Shown piece after piece: positions 42,753 through 50,726 of a stretch of 64,000 bases of DNA (position 1 is its first letter; each line of letters begins with the position of its first letter). The notes beneath the pieces are model-generated. The model saw only the letters and a list, made by a program, of their open reading frames with translations, was not told where the DNA came from and did not search any database. The stretch is from Methanomassiliicoccaceae archaeon UBA472 (GTDB lineage Archaea > Thermoplasmatota > Thermoplasmata > Methanomassiliicoccales > UBA472). A program made the position numbers and the translations under genes. The stretch spans positions 6,452-70,451 of the forward strand of contig DAML01000015.1 of NCBI GenBank assembly GCA_002497075.1, given 5' to 3'.

Positions 42753-43511
42753 TTAGCCGATGTAGCCCAGGTCCTCGCGCTTTGGAACATCAGGGGTCTC
42801 GGCTTCCTTCAGCTTGCTGGCTATGAGGTCGATCTGCTCGGCCTTGTCCGTCAGGGCGGTAAGGTCCAGCTCGACGTGCAACAGGGACATGAGCACCCTG
42901 AGCACCGCCTCGGCTCCCTTGGGATCGACGAAGTAACCGGACGTCTCGCCCATTAGGCAAACCGCTTGGATCCCTTCCATTTTTCCAAGTCCGAGCATGA
43001 GGCCGGAGGCGCCGACGATTCCACTGCCCGGCTCTCCCTTGGAGAATATCACGCCGTGCTTGGTCATCTCCTCGCAGATCGAGATGTCAGTGACGGCCCC
43101 TAGGACCCGGGGCTTTTCCACTATCTTGCCGACGCCATAGCCGCCCAGGGTGTAGATCCTCGACACGCCGAGGTCCTTGCAGACCTGTATAGCGTGGTGC
43201 GAGAGCTCGTACTGACCGTCAGGCGTCATGCCCTGGTAGTCCCCGGTCATTACAATGATGTCCGGCCGTTCGCCCTCGCCACGATAATAATGAAGTTCGT
43301 TGTTGACCAGCCGAATAACGCCGTCGTCGTCCAGAAGGACCTGCGGCGGGAAGTGCTTGGAGTAGATGTCTGCGAACTTGATCGCCTTGACCTGCTCCAC
43401 CAGGTGCTCCGCCGCCAACTTACCGACGTTGCCGACCCCCGGCAGCCCCTCGATGAGGATGGGGGCGCGCAGCTCGGGCCGCTCGTGCATGACCATTATG
43501 ACGCTATCCAT
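42753..43511 (-). CDS. PAC2 family protein (proteasome assembly chaperone-like)
   Basis: 252 residues. PAC2 features: LIEGLPGVGNVGKLAAEHLVEQ near residue 20, MTGDYQGMTPDGQYELSHHAI near 88, IYTLGGYGVGK near 118 and GASGLMLGLGKMEGIQAVCLMGETSGYFVDPKGA near 165. Archaeal PAC2 proteins are thought to help proteasome assembly. It is the last gene of the eL42-eS27-aIF2alpha-Nop10 operon, a conserved archaeal arrangement. The frame extends upstream over the Nop10 gene, but ATG 43511 fits family length. Confidence 0.85.
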   Translation of the reverse strand: MDSVIMVMHERPELRAPILIEGLPGVGNVGKLAAEHLVEQVKAIKFADIYSKHFPPQVLLDDDGVIRLVNNELHYYRGEGERPDIIVMTGDYQGMTPDGQYELSHHAIQVCKDLGVSRIYTLGGYGVGKIVEKPRVLGAVTDISICEEMTKHGVIFSKGEPGSGIVGASGLMLGLGKMEGIQAVCLMGETSGYFVDPKGAEAVLRVLMSLLHVELDLTALTDKAEQIDLIASKLKEAETPDVPKREDLGYIG

Positions 43512-43516
43512 GTGAA

Positions 43517-43678
43517 TCACCTGTTCTCCTGGCGCGCCCTCCGGCGATACTCTCCGTACCTGTCGTCCGGAGAGAAACGTGGGGGTATGGGCGTGGAGGT
43601 CTGGGAACCACAACTGGGGCAGGTATCCTTAAGAGTGTACTCCCGGCACCTATCGCATTTCCTCAGGGTGGTCTTCAT
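43517..43678 (-). CDS. nop10: H/ACA ribonucleoprotein protein Nop10
   Basis: 53 residues, the standard size. The single zinc ribbon is KCDRCREYTLKDTCPSCG near residues 7-25, followed by the conserved PPRFSPDDRYGEYRR segment that wraps Cbf5. It takes part in H/ACA-guided pseudouridylation. It lies between aIF2-alpha and PAC2 genes with short spacers, as in many archaea. Confidence 0.93.
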   Translation of the reverse strand: MKTTLRKCDRCREYTLKDTCPSCGSQTSTPIPPRFSPDDRYGEYRRRARQENR

Positions 43679-43738
43679 TGTCCTATCGCCTGCGGACCAG
43701 TATAAGACTAGACCTCGATAAATCACTTTGCCGTACTA

Positions 43739-44521
43739 TCACTTGGCGTCCCGGTGGAACGCTCCGTCCCCGCCGGTGTCCTTGATCTCGGCTACGACCA
43801 GATTGGTAACTTCCTTCAAGGCCTCTTCCGCGGTCTTGTAGTCCGGGGCGCTCATTACCAGGCGGTAACGGGGAGCGCCGATGTACTGGATCTGGAGCTC
43901 ATCCGACGAGGCTTCCTGCCCCTTCTTCAGGGCGGCCTTTATGCGGTCCACTCCGTCCGGGGCGGGGGAGCGCAGCTCCAATATCCCGGCGATCTGAACG
44001 AAGGGCGGGGTGACGTTCTCCTTGGCCACCTTTATGAACGCACCGGTCCAGTCTCCGGAGAGCTCGGTATCTTCCAGAGCGTTATCGTCAATGGCGCAGC
44101 TCTCGAAAGCCCCGTAAAGGGTGCCGAAAGCGTCCACCAAAAGGTATCCGAACTCCTCCCAGCATTCGTCGGGGGTCTTCTCCAGGCGAGCGGCCACGAT
44201 CTCCAGAAGCTTTTCGGCCTTGGTCTCGTTCTTCCACTGCTGGACCTTCTCCCGGCGCTGGTGCTCGTTAACGGATTTTAAAGAAAGATCGATATGTCCT
44301 TTGGTCGAGTCCACACCCAGAACCTTCGTGACGACCTTCTGACCTTCCCGCACGTAGTCACGGATGTACTTTACCCATCCGGTGGCCACGTCGCGTACGT
44401 GGATGAAGCCTTCCTTGTCGCCATACTCGTCGAGCGTTACGAACGCTCCGAAGTTTTTGACGTTCTGCACGGTGCAGACCACGAGCTCCCCTTCCTCGGG
44501 GAACTCGCCGACCCTAGCCAT
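43739..44521 (-). CDS. translation initiation factor 2 subunit alpha
   Basis: 260 residues. An S1/OB domain (about 8-85: EGELVVCTVQNVKNFGAFVTLDEY, GFIHVRDVATGWVKYIRDYV) is followed by the helical domain and the alpha-beta C-terminal domain that binds the gamma subunit (YIGAPRYRLVMSAPDYKTAEEAL). It forms part of the aIF2 heterotrimer that delivers initiator tRNA. Its ATG abuts the eS27 stop. Confidence 0.95.
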   Translation of the reverse strand: MARVGEFPEEGELVVCTVQNVKNFGAFVTLDEYGDKEGFIHVRDVATGWVKYIRDYVREGQKVVTKVLGVDSTKGHIDLSLKSVNEHQRREKVQQWKNETKAEKLLEIVAARLEKTPDECWEEFGYLLVDAFGTLYGAFESCAIDDNALEDTELSGDWTGAFIKVAKENVTPPFVQIAGILELRSPAPDGVDRIKAALKKGQEASSDELQIQYIGAPRYRLVMSAPDYKTAEEALKEVTNLVVAEIKDTGGDGAFHRDAK

Positions 44522-44694
44522 TAGTCGACCACCTCAAGCAGCTCTCCCCTGACCTCGCCCTCGCCTCCGCGGGACTTGACCAAGGTAGAGCCGCACACCG
44601 CGCAGGCCACGTTCATGGCCGGCTTCTTGTAGGTGATCTGCTCGTTTCCGCAATCCTGACACTTCACTTTTATGAACTTACCGGTGGTGGCCAT
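44521..44694 (-). CDS. rps27e: ribosomal protein eS27
   Basis: 57 residues. The zinc finger is KCQDCGNEQITYKKPAMNVACAVCG (two CxxC pairs) with the typical FIKVKC start and LVKSRGGEGEV. It belongs to the small subunit. It overlaps the aIF2-alpha gene by one base and follows eL42 with five bases between. Confidence 0.93.
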   Translation of the reverse strand: MATTGKFIKVKCQDCGNEQITYKKPAMNVACAVCGSTLVKSRGGEGEVRGELLEVVD

Positions 44695-44699
44695 GAAAA

Positions 44700-44978
44700 T
44701 CACTCCGTCAGCTCGAACTTTTTGGCCCTGAAGCAAGTCTTCTGATGGGCCTTCTTGCACTTCTTGCAGCGGTATCTCAGAGATATCCTCTTGGTAGGCT
44801 TCTCGCGTCCTTCAGGCTTCGGCCTGGGGAAACCTCCGTAACCGGCGGTAGCCCTGCGGAACCTTCTCTGACCCCACTTCATCTCGCTGGCCTTCTTCTT
44901 CTTAACCCTCTCGACCTCGTGATCGGTATGAGTCTTGCAGGATGGACAGTAAGTCTTGATAGACCTAGGCATCTTCAT
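44700..44978 (-). CDS. rpl44e: ribosomal protein eL42 (L44e)
   Basis: 92 residues with the two zinc-binding pairs YCPSCKTHTDHEVE near residue 11 and YRCKKCKKAHQKTC near 70, and the basic FRRATAGYGGFPRPKPEGREKPTKR centre. This protein sits near the ribosomal E site. ATG 44978 follows GGGATGA at a normal distance and lies about 20 bases after the expected transcription start. It heads the translation operon. Confidence 0.93.
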   Translation of the reverse strand: MKMPRSIKTYCPSCKTHTDHEVERVKKKKASEMKWGQRRFRRATAGYGGFPRPKPEGREKPTKRISLRYRCKKCKKAHQKTCFRAKKFELTE

Positions 44979-45022
44979 AACATTCATCCCATTGGAGCAA
45001 AAATGCCTTAATACTCATTCTC

Positions 45023-45030
45023 TATTTAAA
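45023..45030 (-). promoter_or_regulatory. TATA box of the eL42-eS27-aIF2alpha-Nop10-PAC2 operon
   Basis: On the minus strand TTTAAATA in GGGTTTAAATAGAG, about 50 bases before the eL42 ATG, with a short leader containing GGGATGA. Confidence 0.5.
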
Positions 45031-45467
45031 CCCTTAGCATGGGAAAAAACCCCACCCCAGTACACCGGGTTGCATATCCGAACAGTAAGCGTACCGAAGT
45101 GCGGTTGATTTCGTCGATTGCTATGTAATATCGACCGTTTCCCATAATCTTCTATAATATATAATGATTTTATTCTGCTAAATTGTTAATTATCTGACCT
45201 TTAAGTATAGGGGATCAAACGTTCAGATATTCTGTGCTAAGCTTTATCATTGGTCAAATAATAAACGAAAGTTTATAATAGGGTTGTAATTCTCGGGGAT
45301 TTCCCGACATAATATTTGTGGAATGCCATTTAACTTCAACAGACCTAAAAATGGCATGGCCAGTAGTATGGCCAGCAATATAAAATATTATGGGAATAGA
45401 AAGTAATATATATCAATCAAATAATAATTGATATGTATTTATAAATAAGAAAATGGGGTGATGTAAC
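45031..45467. other. AT-rich 440-base intergenic region with two inverted repeats and a possible 27-residue frame
   Basis: Between divergent genes. ATGCCATTT (45323-45331) and AAATGGCAT (45348-45356) can form a nine-pair hairpin. ATATCAAT (45410-45417) and ATTGATAT (45427-45434) form a perfect inverted repeat just before the HTH gene, a candidate operator. A frame from ATG 45323 to TAA 45406 would encode 27 residues (starting MPFNFNRPKNGMASS) preceded by TTTATAATAGG near 45270; its reality is doubtful because it overlaps the hairpin. No other gene was seen here. Confidence 0.5.
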
Positions 45468-45839
45468 ATGGCCGACAAAGGCTTCAACAAGAAGGACGAA
45501 TCGCTCGTAGATCTGCTGGTGAACACCGGAATGCCCAAGAACGTAGCCAAGACTTTAGCGTTTTTGCGCAAGAAGGAAGAAACGACATCTGTCGAAATTG
45601 AGATAATGACCGCCCTCCGCCAGCCCGAGGTGTCCATCGCCATGCAGGAGCTTCGCCGCCGCAAGTGGGTCATCAAGAGGGACATCAAGAAGGAGGGGAA
45701 GGGCAGGCCGGTGCACGCCTACAAGCTGGCCATCCCCTTCGACAAGATCATAGAGACCTTGGACAAAGAAGAGAGGAAGCGGATGGAGTCGATCGAGAAG
45801 AACATCGATCAGCTCAAGGCGCTCTCCCTGAACCCGTGA
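45468..45839 (+). CDS. winged-helix transcriptional regulator (TrmB/ArsR-like)
   Basis: 123 residues. The helical-winged core is NVAKTLAFLRKKEETTSVEIEIMTALRQPEVSIAMQELRRRKWVIKRDIKKEGKGRPVHAYKLA, in which RQPEVSIAMQELR is the recognition helix. A C-terminal charged helix follows (IETLDKEERKRMESIEKNIDQL). Proteins of this form are common in methanogens and Thermoplasmata with unknown targets. GGGGTGA precedes the ATG. A perfect inverted repeat 34 bases upstream may be its own operator. Confidence 0.8.
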   Translation: MADKGFNKKDESLVDLLVNTGMPKNVAKTLAFLRKKEETTSVEIEIMTALRQPEVSIAMQELRRRKWVIKRDIKKEGKGRPVHAYKLAIPFDKIIETLDKEERKRMESIEKNIDQLKALSLNP

Positions 45840-46514
45840 TCAAACCCTTTCCATCACCCTTATCCCGGGGTCGGAGGCCACGATCACCTTTTTGGCCATG
45901 TTCAGGAACAGGCCGGTCTCCACCACTCCCGGTATCTCTTTGAGCTTCCTCTGAAGTTCGTAAGGGTCCTTGATCCCATGCTCGAAATGCAGATGGTAGA
46001 TGTAGTTGCCGTTGTCAGTGACGAACGGTTTATCGCCGCCTCGCAGCTCGGCCCAGCATCCCAGCTCCTCCATGTACGTCCTGGTGCGCCCGTGCGAGAA
46101 CTGAACGACCTCCACCGGCAGCGGGAACTTGGTTCCGAGCTTGGAAACCAGCTTGGAATCGTCCACAACAATGACCTGGACGCGCGTGGAGTACGCCACT
46201 ATCTTCTCCCTCAGCAGCGCCCCGCCCATGCCTTTGATGAGATCGAGGTTGCTATCCACCTCGTCCGCCCCGTCGATGGTCATGTCTAGCGTCCCCGCCT
46301 CCTCCAAGGTCGCCAAAGGTATCCCCAGTTCTCGCGCCTGCTTCTCACTGGCCAGTGACGTCGGCACGGCCAGGATCTTGTAACCGTTTTTTACCAGGCG
46401 GCCGATCGCCTCGATGGCAAAGTAGGCAGTGCTTCCCGTTCCCAGACCGACCTTCATGCCGTCCTGCACCAGCTCCACGGCCTTTTCCGCGGCCAGCTTC
46501 TTCTTGTCGCTCAT
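45840..46514 (-). CDS. rpiA: ribose-5-phosphate isomerase A
   Basis: 224 residues. The RpiA signature appears in order: VGLGTGSTAYFAIE near residue 23, DGADEVDSNLDLIKGMGGALLREKI near 78 with the catalytic Asp residues, and VDDSKLVSKLG near 115 followed by PLPVEVV. It interconverts ribose and ribulose 5-phosphates for nucleotide synthesis. It is one base after the stop of the convergent HTH gene and two bases past the creatininase-family stop on its own strand. Confidence 0.94.
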   Translation of the reverse strand: MSDKKKLAAEKAVELVQDGMKVGLGTGSTAYFAIEAIGRLVKNGYKILAVPTSLASEKQARELGIPLATLEEAGTLDMTIDGADEVDSNLDLIKGMGGALLREKIVAYSTRVQVIVVDDSKLVSKLGTKFPLPVEVVQFSHGRTRTYMEELGCWAELRGGDKPFVTDNGNYIYHLHFEHGIKDPYELQRKLKEIPGVVETGLFLNMAKKVIVASDPGIRVMERV

Positions 46515-46515
46515 T

Positions 46516-47223
46516 CTAACCCTCGAAGTTCTGGCGGACCAGGTCGGTCAGCGCATCGATCACGAACTGATTTACGAACCTGCCCTTCTCCTTGTTCGCC
46601 CTCCGTGCATCCCCGCCGAAGCCATGCGGAAGGCAGCACTCGGCGTCCGCGCGGACCATGAAGCGCGTATCGACGAAATCCCCGGCGGTTCTTTCTTCTT
46701 TGACCAGATCGGGCCGGATGTCGATGATCCTGGACGTCTCGATTATGCCGCCGTGGCCGTCGGGCAGACCTTCGCACACGTCCGGTTTTTTCAGGTAGGC
46801 CAGCTCGTAATCGCTGAGGAACATGACCTTCAGACCTTGCCGCGCTGCCCTCTCGCAGGCCAGCTTGATGGCGGCTCGGTGCACCGATCCCAGGTGGCCG
46901 GAGACGATGACCACCTTCTTGATGCCGTTGCGCTGGAAGGCGTCCAGGATGTCCATGACCAAAGCGCGGAGCGTATCGAAGCTGATATCTATGGTTCCCG
47001 GGAAGTTCCTGGTGGAGGAGTGCTGCCCATAGTTGATGGTGGGAGCGACGATCCCGTTCACGTTGTCGCTCACGGCCTTGACCACGAACTCCGGCTGGAA
47101 GGTGTCCGTGCCCAGGGGCAGATGAGGTCCGTGCGCCTCCATGGCCCCCATGGGCAGGAAGACGATAGGGTCCTTCTTGACCGCTTCCGCAAAAGCGGCG
47201 GACGACATCTCGTCCATCCTCAT
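46516..47223 (-). CDS. creatininase family amidohydrolase (candidate ArfB-type formamide hydrolase)
   Basis: 235 residues. The metal-binding pattern is complete: MGAMEAHGPHLPLGTDTF near residue 24 (Glu, His, Asp), SGHLGSVH near 117 and DGHGGIIETS near 160 with the bridging Glu. In archaea one family member (MJ0116, ArfB) deformylates a pyrimidine intermediate in flavin and F420 synthesis; other members act in mycofactocin maturation or on creatinine. Which of these applies cannot be decided here. It is translationally coupled (ATGA) to a small zinc-ribbon protein. Confidence 0.78.
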   Translation of the reverse strand: MRMDEMSSAAFAEAVKKDPIVFLPMGAMEAHGPHLPLGTDTFQPEFVVKAVSDNVNGIVAPTINYGQHSSTRNFPGTIDISFDTLRALVMDILDAFQRNGIKKVVIVSGHLGSVHRAAIKLACERAARQGLKVMFLSDYELAYLKKPDVCEGLPDGHGGIIETSRIIDIRPDLVKEERTAGDFVDTRFMVRADAECCLPHGFGGDARRANKEKGRFVNQFVIDALTDLVRQNFEG

Positions 47224-47384
47224 TGGTCCACCTTCTTCTCGGTGTCGATGAGAGGGGTCATGCAAACCGGGCAAAGGCCCCTTCTCAGGGCGTCGTTATG
47301 ATAGGTGTTCATGAGCTGGGCGTCGATCTCATCGACCTTGGTCTTATCGATGTTCTTCTTGCAGCGCGGGCAGTGTAAAGGCAT
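47220..47384 (-). CDS. 54-residue zinc-ribbon protein
   Basis: 54 residues with CPRC near residue 5 and CPVC near 38, the four ligands of one treble-clef or ribbon zinc site, joined by DEIDAQLMNTYHNDALRRGL. Its TGA overlaps the ATG of the creatininase-family gene by three bases, which is the main evidence that it is expressed. Its role is unknown; coupling suggests a partner or stabilising function. Confidence 0.72.
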   Translation of the reverse strand: MPLHCPRCKKNIDKTKVDEIDAQLMNTYHNDALRRGLCPVCMTPLIDTEKKVDQ

Positions 47385-47467
47385 TCTCGTCCCGGAGGGC
47401 TATGTCCGGAAATCAATTTCAATCCTTGCCCCGCATGGATTAAATCCGCTGACGCAGTTCTCCGTTC

Positions 47468-48136
47468 ATGCGCTTGGCCTGCCTATTCTCCGGCGGAAAG
47501 GACTCCACCTACGCCGCCCACCTCTTGGAGCAGGCCGGGCACGAAGTGGTCTGTCTGGTGACGGTGGTTCCAGAAGACCCCCACTCCTGGGTGTTCCACA
47601 CTTTGAACCTGGAGCACCTGCCGATAATGGCCGAGGCCATGGGAAAGGACCTTATCGCCGTTCCCTCGAGCGGCGAGGAAGGGGCCGACCTGGCCGCTCT
47701 GGAAAGCGCCCTGGCAGACCTGGACGTGGAAGGCGTCGTTACCGGGGCGATAGCCTCCGATTACCAGTGGGACCGCATCAACGGCGTCTGCCACAAGCTC
47801 GGCCTCAAGGTCTTCTCGCCGCTGTGGCGGAAGGACCAGCTTACGATATTGAACGACATGCTGCAGGCCGAGATGAGGGCGATGATAGTCGGGGTCTACT
47901 CGGACGGCCTGGGCCAGGAATGGCTCGGGAGAATGCTGGACCGGGGCGCGGTCGATCAGCTCTCTGCAATATCGAAGGCAAAAGGAATGAACGTGTCCGG
48001 CGAGGGCGGGGAGTACGAGACGCTGGTCCTCGATTCGCCGATGCATTCGTTCCCGCTCGTCCCAGAGGACGTCCGGACAGAGTTCGTCAGGGATTCGGGG
48101 CAGCTGCGTATCGGCCGTCTCACCGCTTCGCGATAG
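47468..48136 (+). CDS. dph6: diphthine-ammonia ligase (Dph6-type ATP pyrophosphatase)
   Basis: 222 residues. The PP-loop SGGKDSTYA lies at residues 8-16, and the family pattern follows: VTGAIASDYQWDRINGVCHKLGLKVFSPLWRKDQ near 98 and SGEGGEYETLVLDSP near 178. Dph6 completes diphthamide on elongation factor 2. The C-terminal RidA-like domains of eukaryotic forms are absent, as is normal for archaea. It overlaps the convergent peroxiredoxin by 17 bases. Confidence 0.9.
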   Translation: MRLACLFSGGKDSTYAAHLLEQAGHEVVCLVTVVPEDPHSWVFHTLNLEHLPIMAEAMGKDLIAVPSSGEEGADLAALESALADLDVEGVVTGAIASDYQWDRINGVCHKLGLKVFSPLWRKDQLTILNDMLQAEMRAMIVGVYSDGLGQEWLGRMLDRGAVDQLSAISKAKGMNVSGEGGEYETLVLDSPMHSFPLVPEDVRTEFVRDSGQLRIGRLTASR

Positions 48137-48617
48137 CCGCCGCCTCCCGCAGGAGCGAGGGCACGTCCGGTCCCTGATGAGGCGTGGGTGGTATCCAACG
48201 GTAACGGACCGTCAGGTGGCGGTCGATGATGAAGGCGCCGCGGCAGGCCCGGTTCCTCAGCAGGTCATCGTTGTCGCAGGCCATGTGCCATTCCCCGGTG
48301 ACCTTGCCGTCCTCATCCGCCAGCAGCGGGAAAGGCAAGCGCATCGATTCCTTCCAGGCGGCATGCGACCGTACGCTGTTGGTGCCCAAAGGGAGGACAG
48401 TCACCCCAGCGGCCAGGAACTCCTCGTGCATATCGCGAAGTTCCCCCATCTGAATACTGCATATCATTCCAAAATCGGCCGGGTAGAAAAGCAGCATGAC
48501 GACGCATTCTTTGCACAGCTCGCTCAAACGGAGCAAGTTGTTAGCATCATCCGGGAGGATGAAATCAGGGGCGATGTCACCGACCTTAGGCATCTTTTCC
48601 AGGTCCACGTTCCTCAC
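48120..48617 (-). CDS. peroxiredoxin-like protein with altered active site
   Basis: 165 residues with the AhpC/TSA fold: VGDIAPDFILPDDANNLLRLSEL at the start, FYPADFGMIC with the likely peroxidatic Cys53, and TGEWHMA, RGAFIIDR later. The catalytic Thr of PxxxTxxC is Gly here, while the Pro and Cys remain. Other Cys (C35, C38, C115-like) could serve in resolution. It is followed 11 bases away by a second peroxiredoxin-like gene on the same strand upstream. Whether it reduces peroxides or does thiol redox chemistry is open. Confidence 0.75.
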   Translation of the reverse strand: MRNVDLEKMPKVGDIAPDFILPDDANNLLRLSELCKECVVMLLFYPADFGMICSIQMGELRDMHEEFLAAGVTVLPLGTNSVRSHAAWKESMRLPFPLLADEDGKVTGEWHMACDNDDLLRNRACRGAFIIDRHLTVRYRWIPPTPHQGPDVPSLLREAAAIAKR

Positions 48618-48628
48618 TTCTTTCGGGG

Positions 48629-49117
48629 CTATTCATCATACTCCCGAGCCAGCTTCCTGGCCATCTCCAATATTCCGTCGTAATCAGGCTCCCAGTTGGA
48701 GTCCGGGGGGATGTGCGCGTAACGGATGATCCCCTTCCGGTCTATCATGAACTCAGAGCGCTTGGGGAATCCCGGCCAGGGACCGTCGTCGGCCTCCATG
48801 GCGTTCAGGCTCCTGGCCATCTTGGCACCATCGTCGCTCAGCAGGTGGAACCCTATCTTGAGGTTCTCGCTGTAAGCGCCCAGGGACCTCTGGGAGTCGT
48901 TGCTGACGCCGAATATCTCACAGTTCGCCTCCGCGAACGCTTTTTTCATCGCGGTGAAGGTCAGCATCTCCAGGTTGCACACGAACCCGAAGGCCGAGGA
49001 GAACACCAGCAATAGGACGGTGCCGTTGGCCCAGTGATCGCTGAGCCGGACTTCCTGGTCCATCTCGTTCCTCATGGTCCAGTCCTTGAACGGCTTTCCA
49101 ACCAGGTCCTCGGTCAC
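48629..49117 (-). CDS. second peroxiredoxin-like protein with degenerate active site
   Basis: 162 residues of the AhpC/TSA fold. The active-site block reads FSSAFGFVCNLEM: Cys47 is kept but both the Pro and the Thr of the canonical PxxxTxxC are changed to Ser and Gly. The later SEFMIDRKGIIRYAHIPP is typical. It is the first gene of a tandem pair with the preceding entry, spaced by 11 bases. The shared Thr-to-Gly change in both suggests an ancient specialised pair. Confidence 0.75.
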   Translation of the reverse strand: MTEDLVGKPFKDWTMRNEMDQEVRLSDHWANGTVLLLVFSSAFGFVCNLEMLTFTAMKKAFAEANCEIFGVSNDSQRSLGAYSENLKIGFHLLSDDGAKMARSLNAMEADDGPWPGFPKRSEFMIDRKGIIRYAHIPPDSNWEPDYDGILEMARKLAREYDE

Positions 49118-49238
49118 GCCCTAGTGAAGACCTGGAGGCATAATAATAGGTTCGTAGTAAGCTCCGCCAACGGAAAAGGTTTTCAAAGGTCACAGGACCC
49201 AGAGTTTCGAGCGGTGACGCCGAAGGGCCTCCGCCGGT

Positions 49239-50495
49239 TCAGTCTCGTTCCATCCTGGTCGGTTCGAGGATGACCTCCAGCTTCCCGTCCATGAAATTGT
49301 CCAGCACCTCATCCAGGCGTTCCCCGTCCAGCAGGTATATGGACACTAGATGGTCCCGCAGGGCGTGGAAGGCGATCTCCCCGATATCGCAGGTGATCAG
49401 GGCGTCGATCTTCTCCTGCACCAGGGCCTTCACCGCGTGCAGCCCGGCCCGGGCCTCCCGATCCCGTTCCGGGTTGGTCATTATGCTCCACTCTTCCACC
49501 CTCCTATGGTCTCGGTTCACCGACACCAGGGCGAAGTACTCCGCCCTCCCGAACTTCTCTGCCGGGACCGAGGCCATTCCCGCGTCGTTCTTGAGGGGCA
49601 CCACCAGCCTCGTCTCCTGGACCTCGCAGGGCTCGATGTGCACGACCATGGCCTCCAGCGCCTTGATGTCCAGGCGCAGCTCCTCTTCCAGGCGGGCGGA
49701 TATCTGATGCGCCCTCTCCACATCGAGCTGTTTGCGAACCTTGACGGTCACCTCGCCGAGGAGGAAAGGTCCGGAGCGGCGCAGCTTGAGGTCGGCGAAC
49801 CCCTCCACACCCGCTACGCTCCCGATGGTCCGCACCACTCTCTCCTCCACCTCCTTGCTGGGGGAGATGTCCATCAGGGCGAACACGGAATCCTTGATGG
49901 ACTCCAGCCCAATCTTCAGAATGAATAAGGACATCGATATGATGGCCAGCCCTTCTACGTACGGCACCTCGTAGTGGGCAAGTGCGATGGCCGCCACCAC
50001 CAGCAGGGAGACGAAGACGTCCATGTAGGTGTCCCGGGCGTTGGTGATCAGGGACTGGGAGCCGATATCCTCGCCGACCTTCCGTTGATACCTTGCCAGA
50101 AGGGCCGATGATATGGCCGAGACAAGGGACACTCCAGCCGCCACCAGGGGTAGGGAGACGTTCGACATCTCGAAGAGCCGGGAATAGCCCTCTAGGACCA
50201 GTTCGAACGCGGCGACGATTATGAAGATTGAGATGAAGAGGGAGGCCACCGATTCCGCTTTGAAGTAACCGTAGGGGAAGCGCTCATCAGGCTTGCGTCG
50301 GGACACCTTGAGGCCAAGCCAGGACGCGGTCACCGGGAGTACGTCGATGGCCGAGTGCACGGCGTCGGAGATGAGCACCACGGAACCGGTGAAGAGCCCG
50401 CCGACGCCCTTGCCCAACGCCAGCAGTCCAGTCACCCAGGCGGAAACCAGGGCAGCTCTTTCTCCCTTTCGGAGCGTATCGTCCGCGTTGCTCAT
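49239..50495 (-). CDS. cation diffusion facilitator fused to a NafY/NifX-like (DIMCB) domain
   Basis: 418 residues. The first about 205 residues are a CDF transporter with six helices: SDAVHSAIDVL on helix 2 (HxxxD) and NARDTYMDVFVSL on helix 5 (DxxxD), then the cytosolic CDF domain to about 295. A C-terminal extension (about 300-410: GRAEYFALVSV, NPERDREARAGLHAVKALV, ITCDIGEIAFHALRD) matches the dinitrogenase iron-molybdenum cofactor fold (NafY/NifX). The mixed ligands do not settle the metal: Fe, Mn or Zn. The ATG overlaps a zinc-ribbon gene stop (ATGA). Confidence 0.85.
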   Translation of the reverse strand: MSNADDTLRKGERAALVSAWVTGLLALGKGVGGLFTGSVVLISDAVHSAIDVLPVTASWLGLKVSRRKPDERFPYGYFKAESVASLFISIFIIVAAFELVLEGYSRLFEMSNVSLPLVAAGVSLVSAISSALLARYQRKVGEDIGSQSLITNARDTYMDVFVSLLVVAAIALAHYEVPYVEGLAIISMSLFILKIGLESIKDSVFALMDISPSKEVEERVVRTIGSVAGVEGFADLKLRRSGPFLLGEVTVKVRKQLDVERAHQISARLEEELRLDIKALEAMVVHIEPCEVQETRLVVPLKNDAGMASVPAEKFGRAEYFALVSVNRDHRRVEEWSIMTNPERDREARAGLHAVKALVQEKIDALITCDIGEIAFHALRDHLVSIYLLDGERLDEVLDNFMDGKLEVILEPTRMERD

Positions 50496-50647
50496 CTTTC
50501 CCATTTCCCGATCATCCTGGTACCGCATCTGGGGCATTTCAGGCTGGAACAAGGCCTCCCTCGGTCGTGCGGCTCGGAATGTCCGCAGTTCGGGCACAAG
50601 CACTTGGACGCCGGGCCTTCGGTCTGCCCCCTTCTTCTTCCGAACAT
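50492..50647 (-). CDS. 51-residue Cys-rich zinc-ribbon protein coupled to the CDF fusion
   Basis: 51 residues: a basic start MFGRRRGQ, then CLCPNCGHSEPHDRGRPC and CPRCGTRMIG. Six Cys and two His can make one or two zinc sites. The final TGA overlaps the ATG of the CDF-NafY fusion gene. Small Cys-rich ribbons of this kind often accompany NafY/NifX-like domains in anaerobes and archaea; a metal-sensing or chaperone role is inference. Confidence 0.75.
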   Translation of the reverse strand: MFGRRRGQTEGPASKCLCPNCGHSEPHDRGRPCSSLKCPRCGTRMIGKWER

Positions 50648-50726
50648 GTCCTATCGACAGTGACCATGTGGAACGAGGCAATCAATCTAATCCCTAATCG
50701 AACGGTGACGCGGAAGAAATGGGGAA

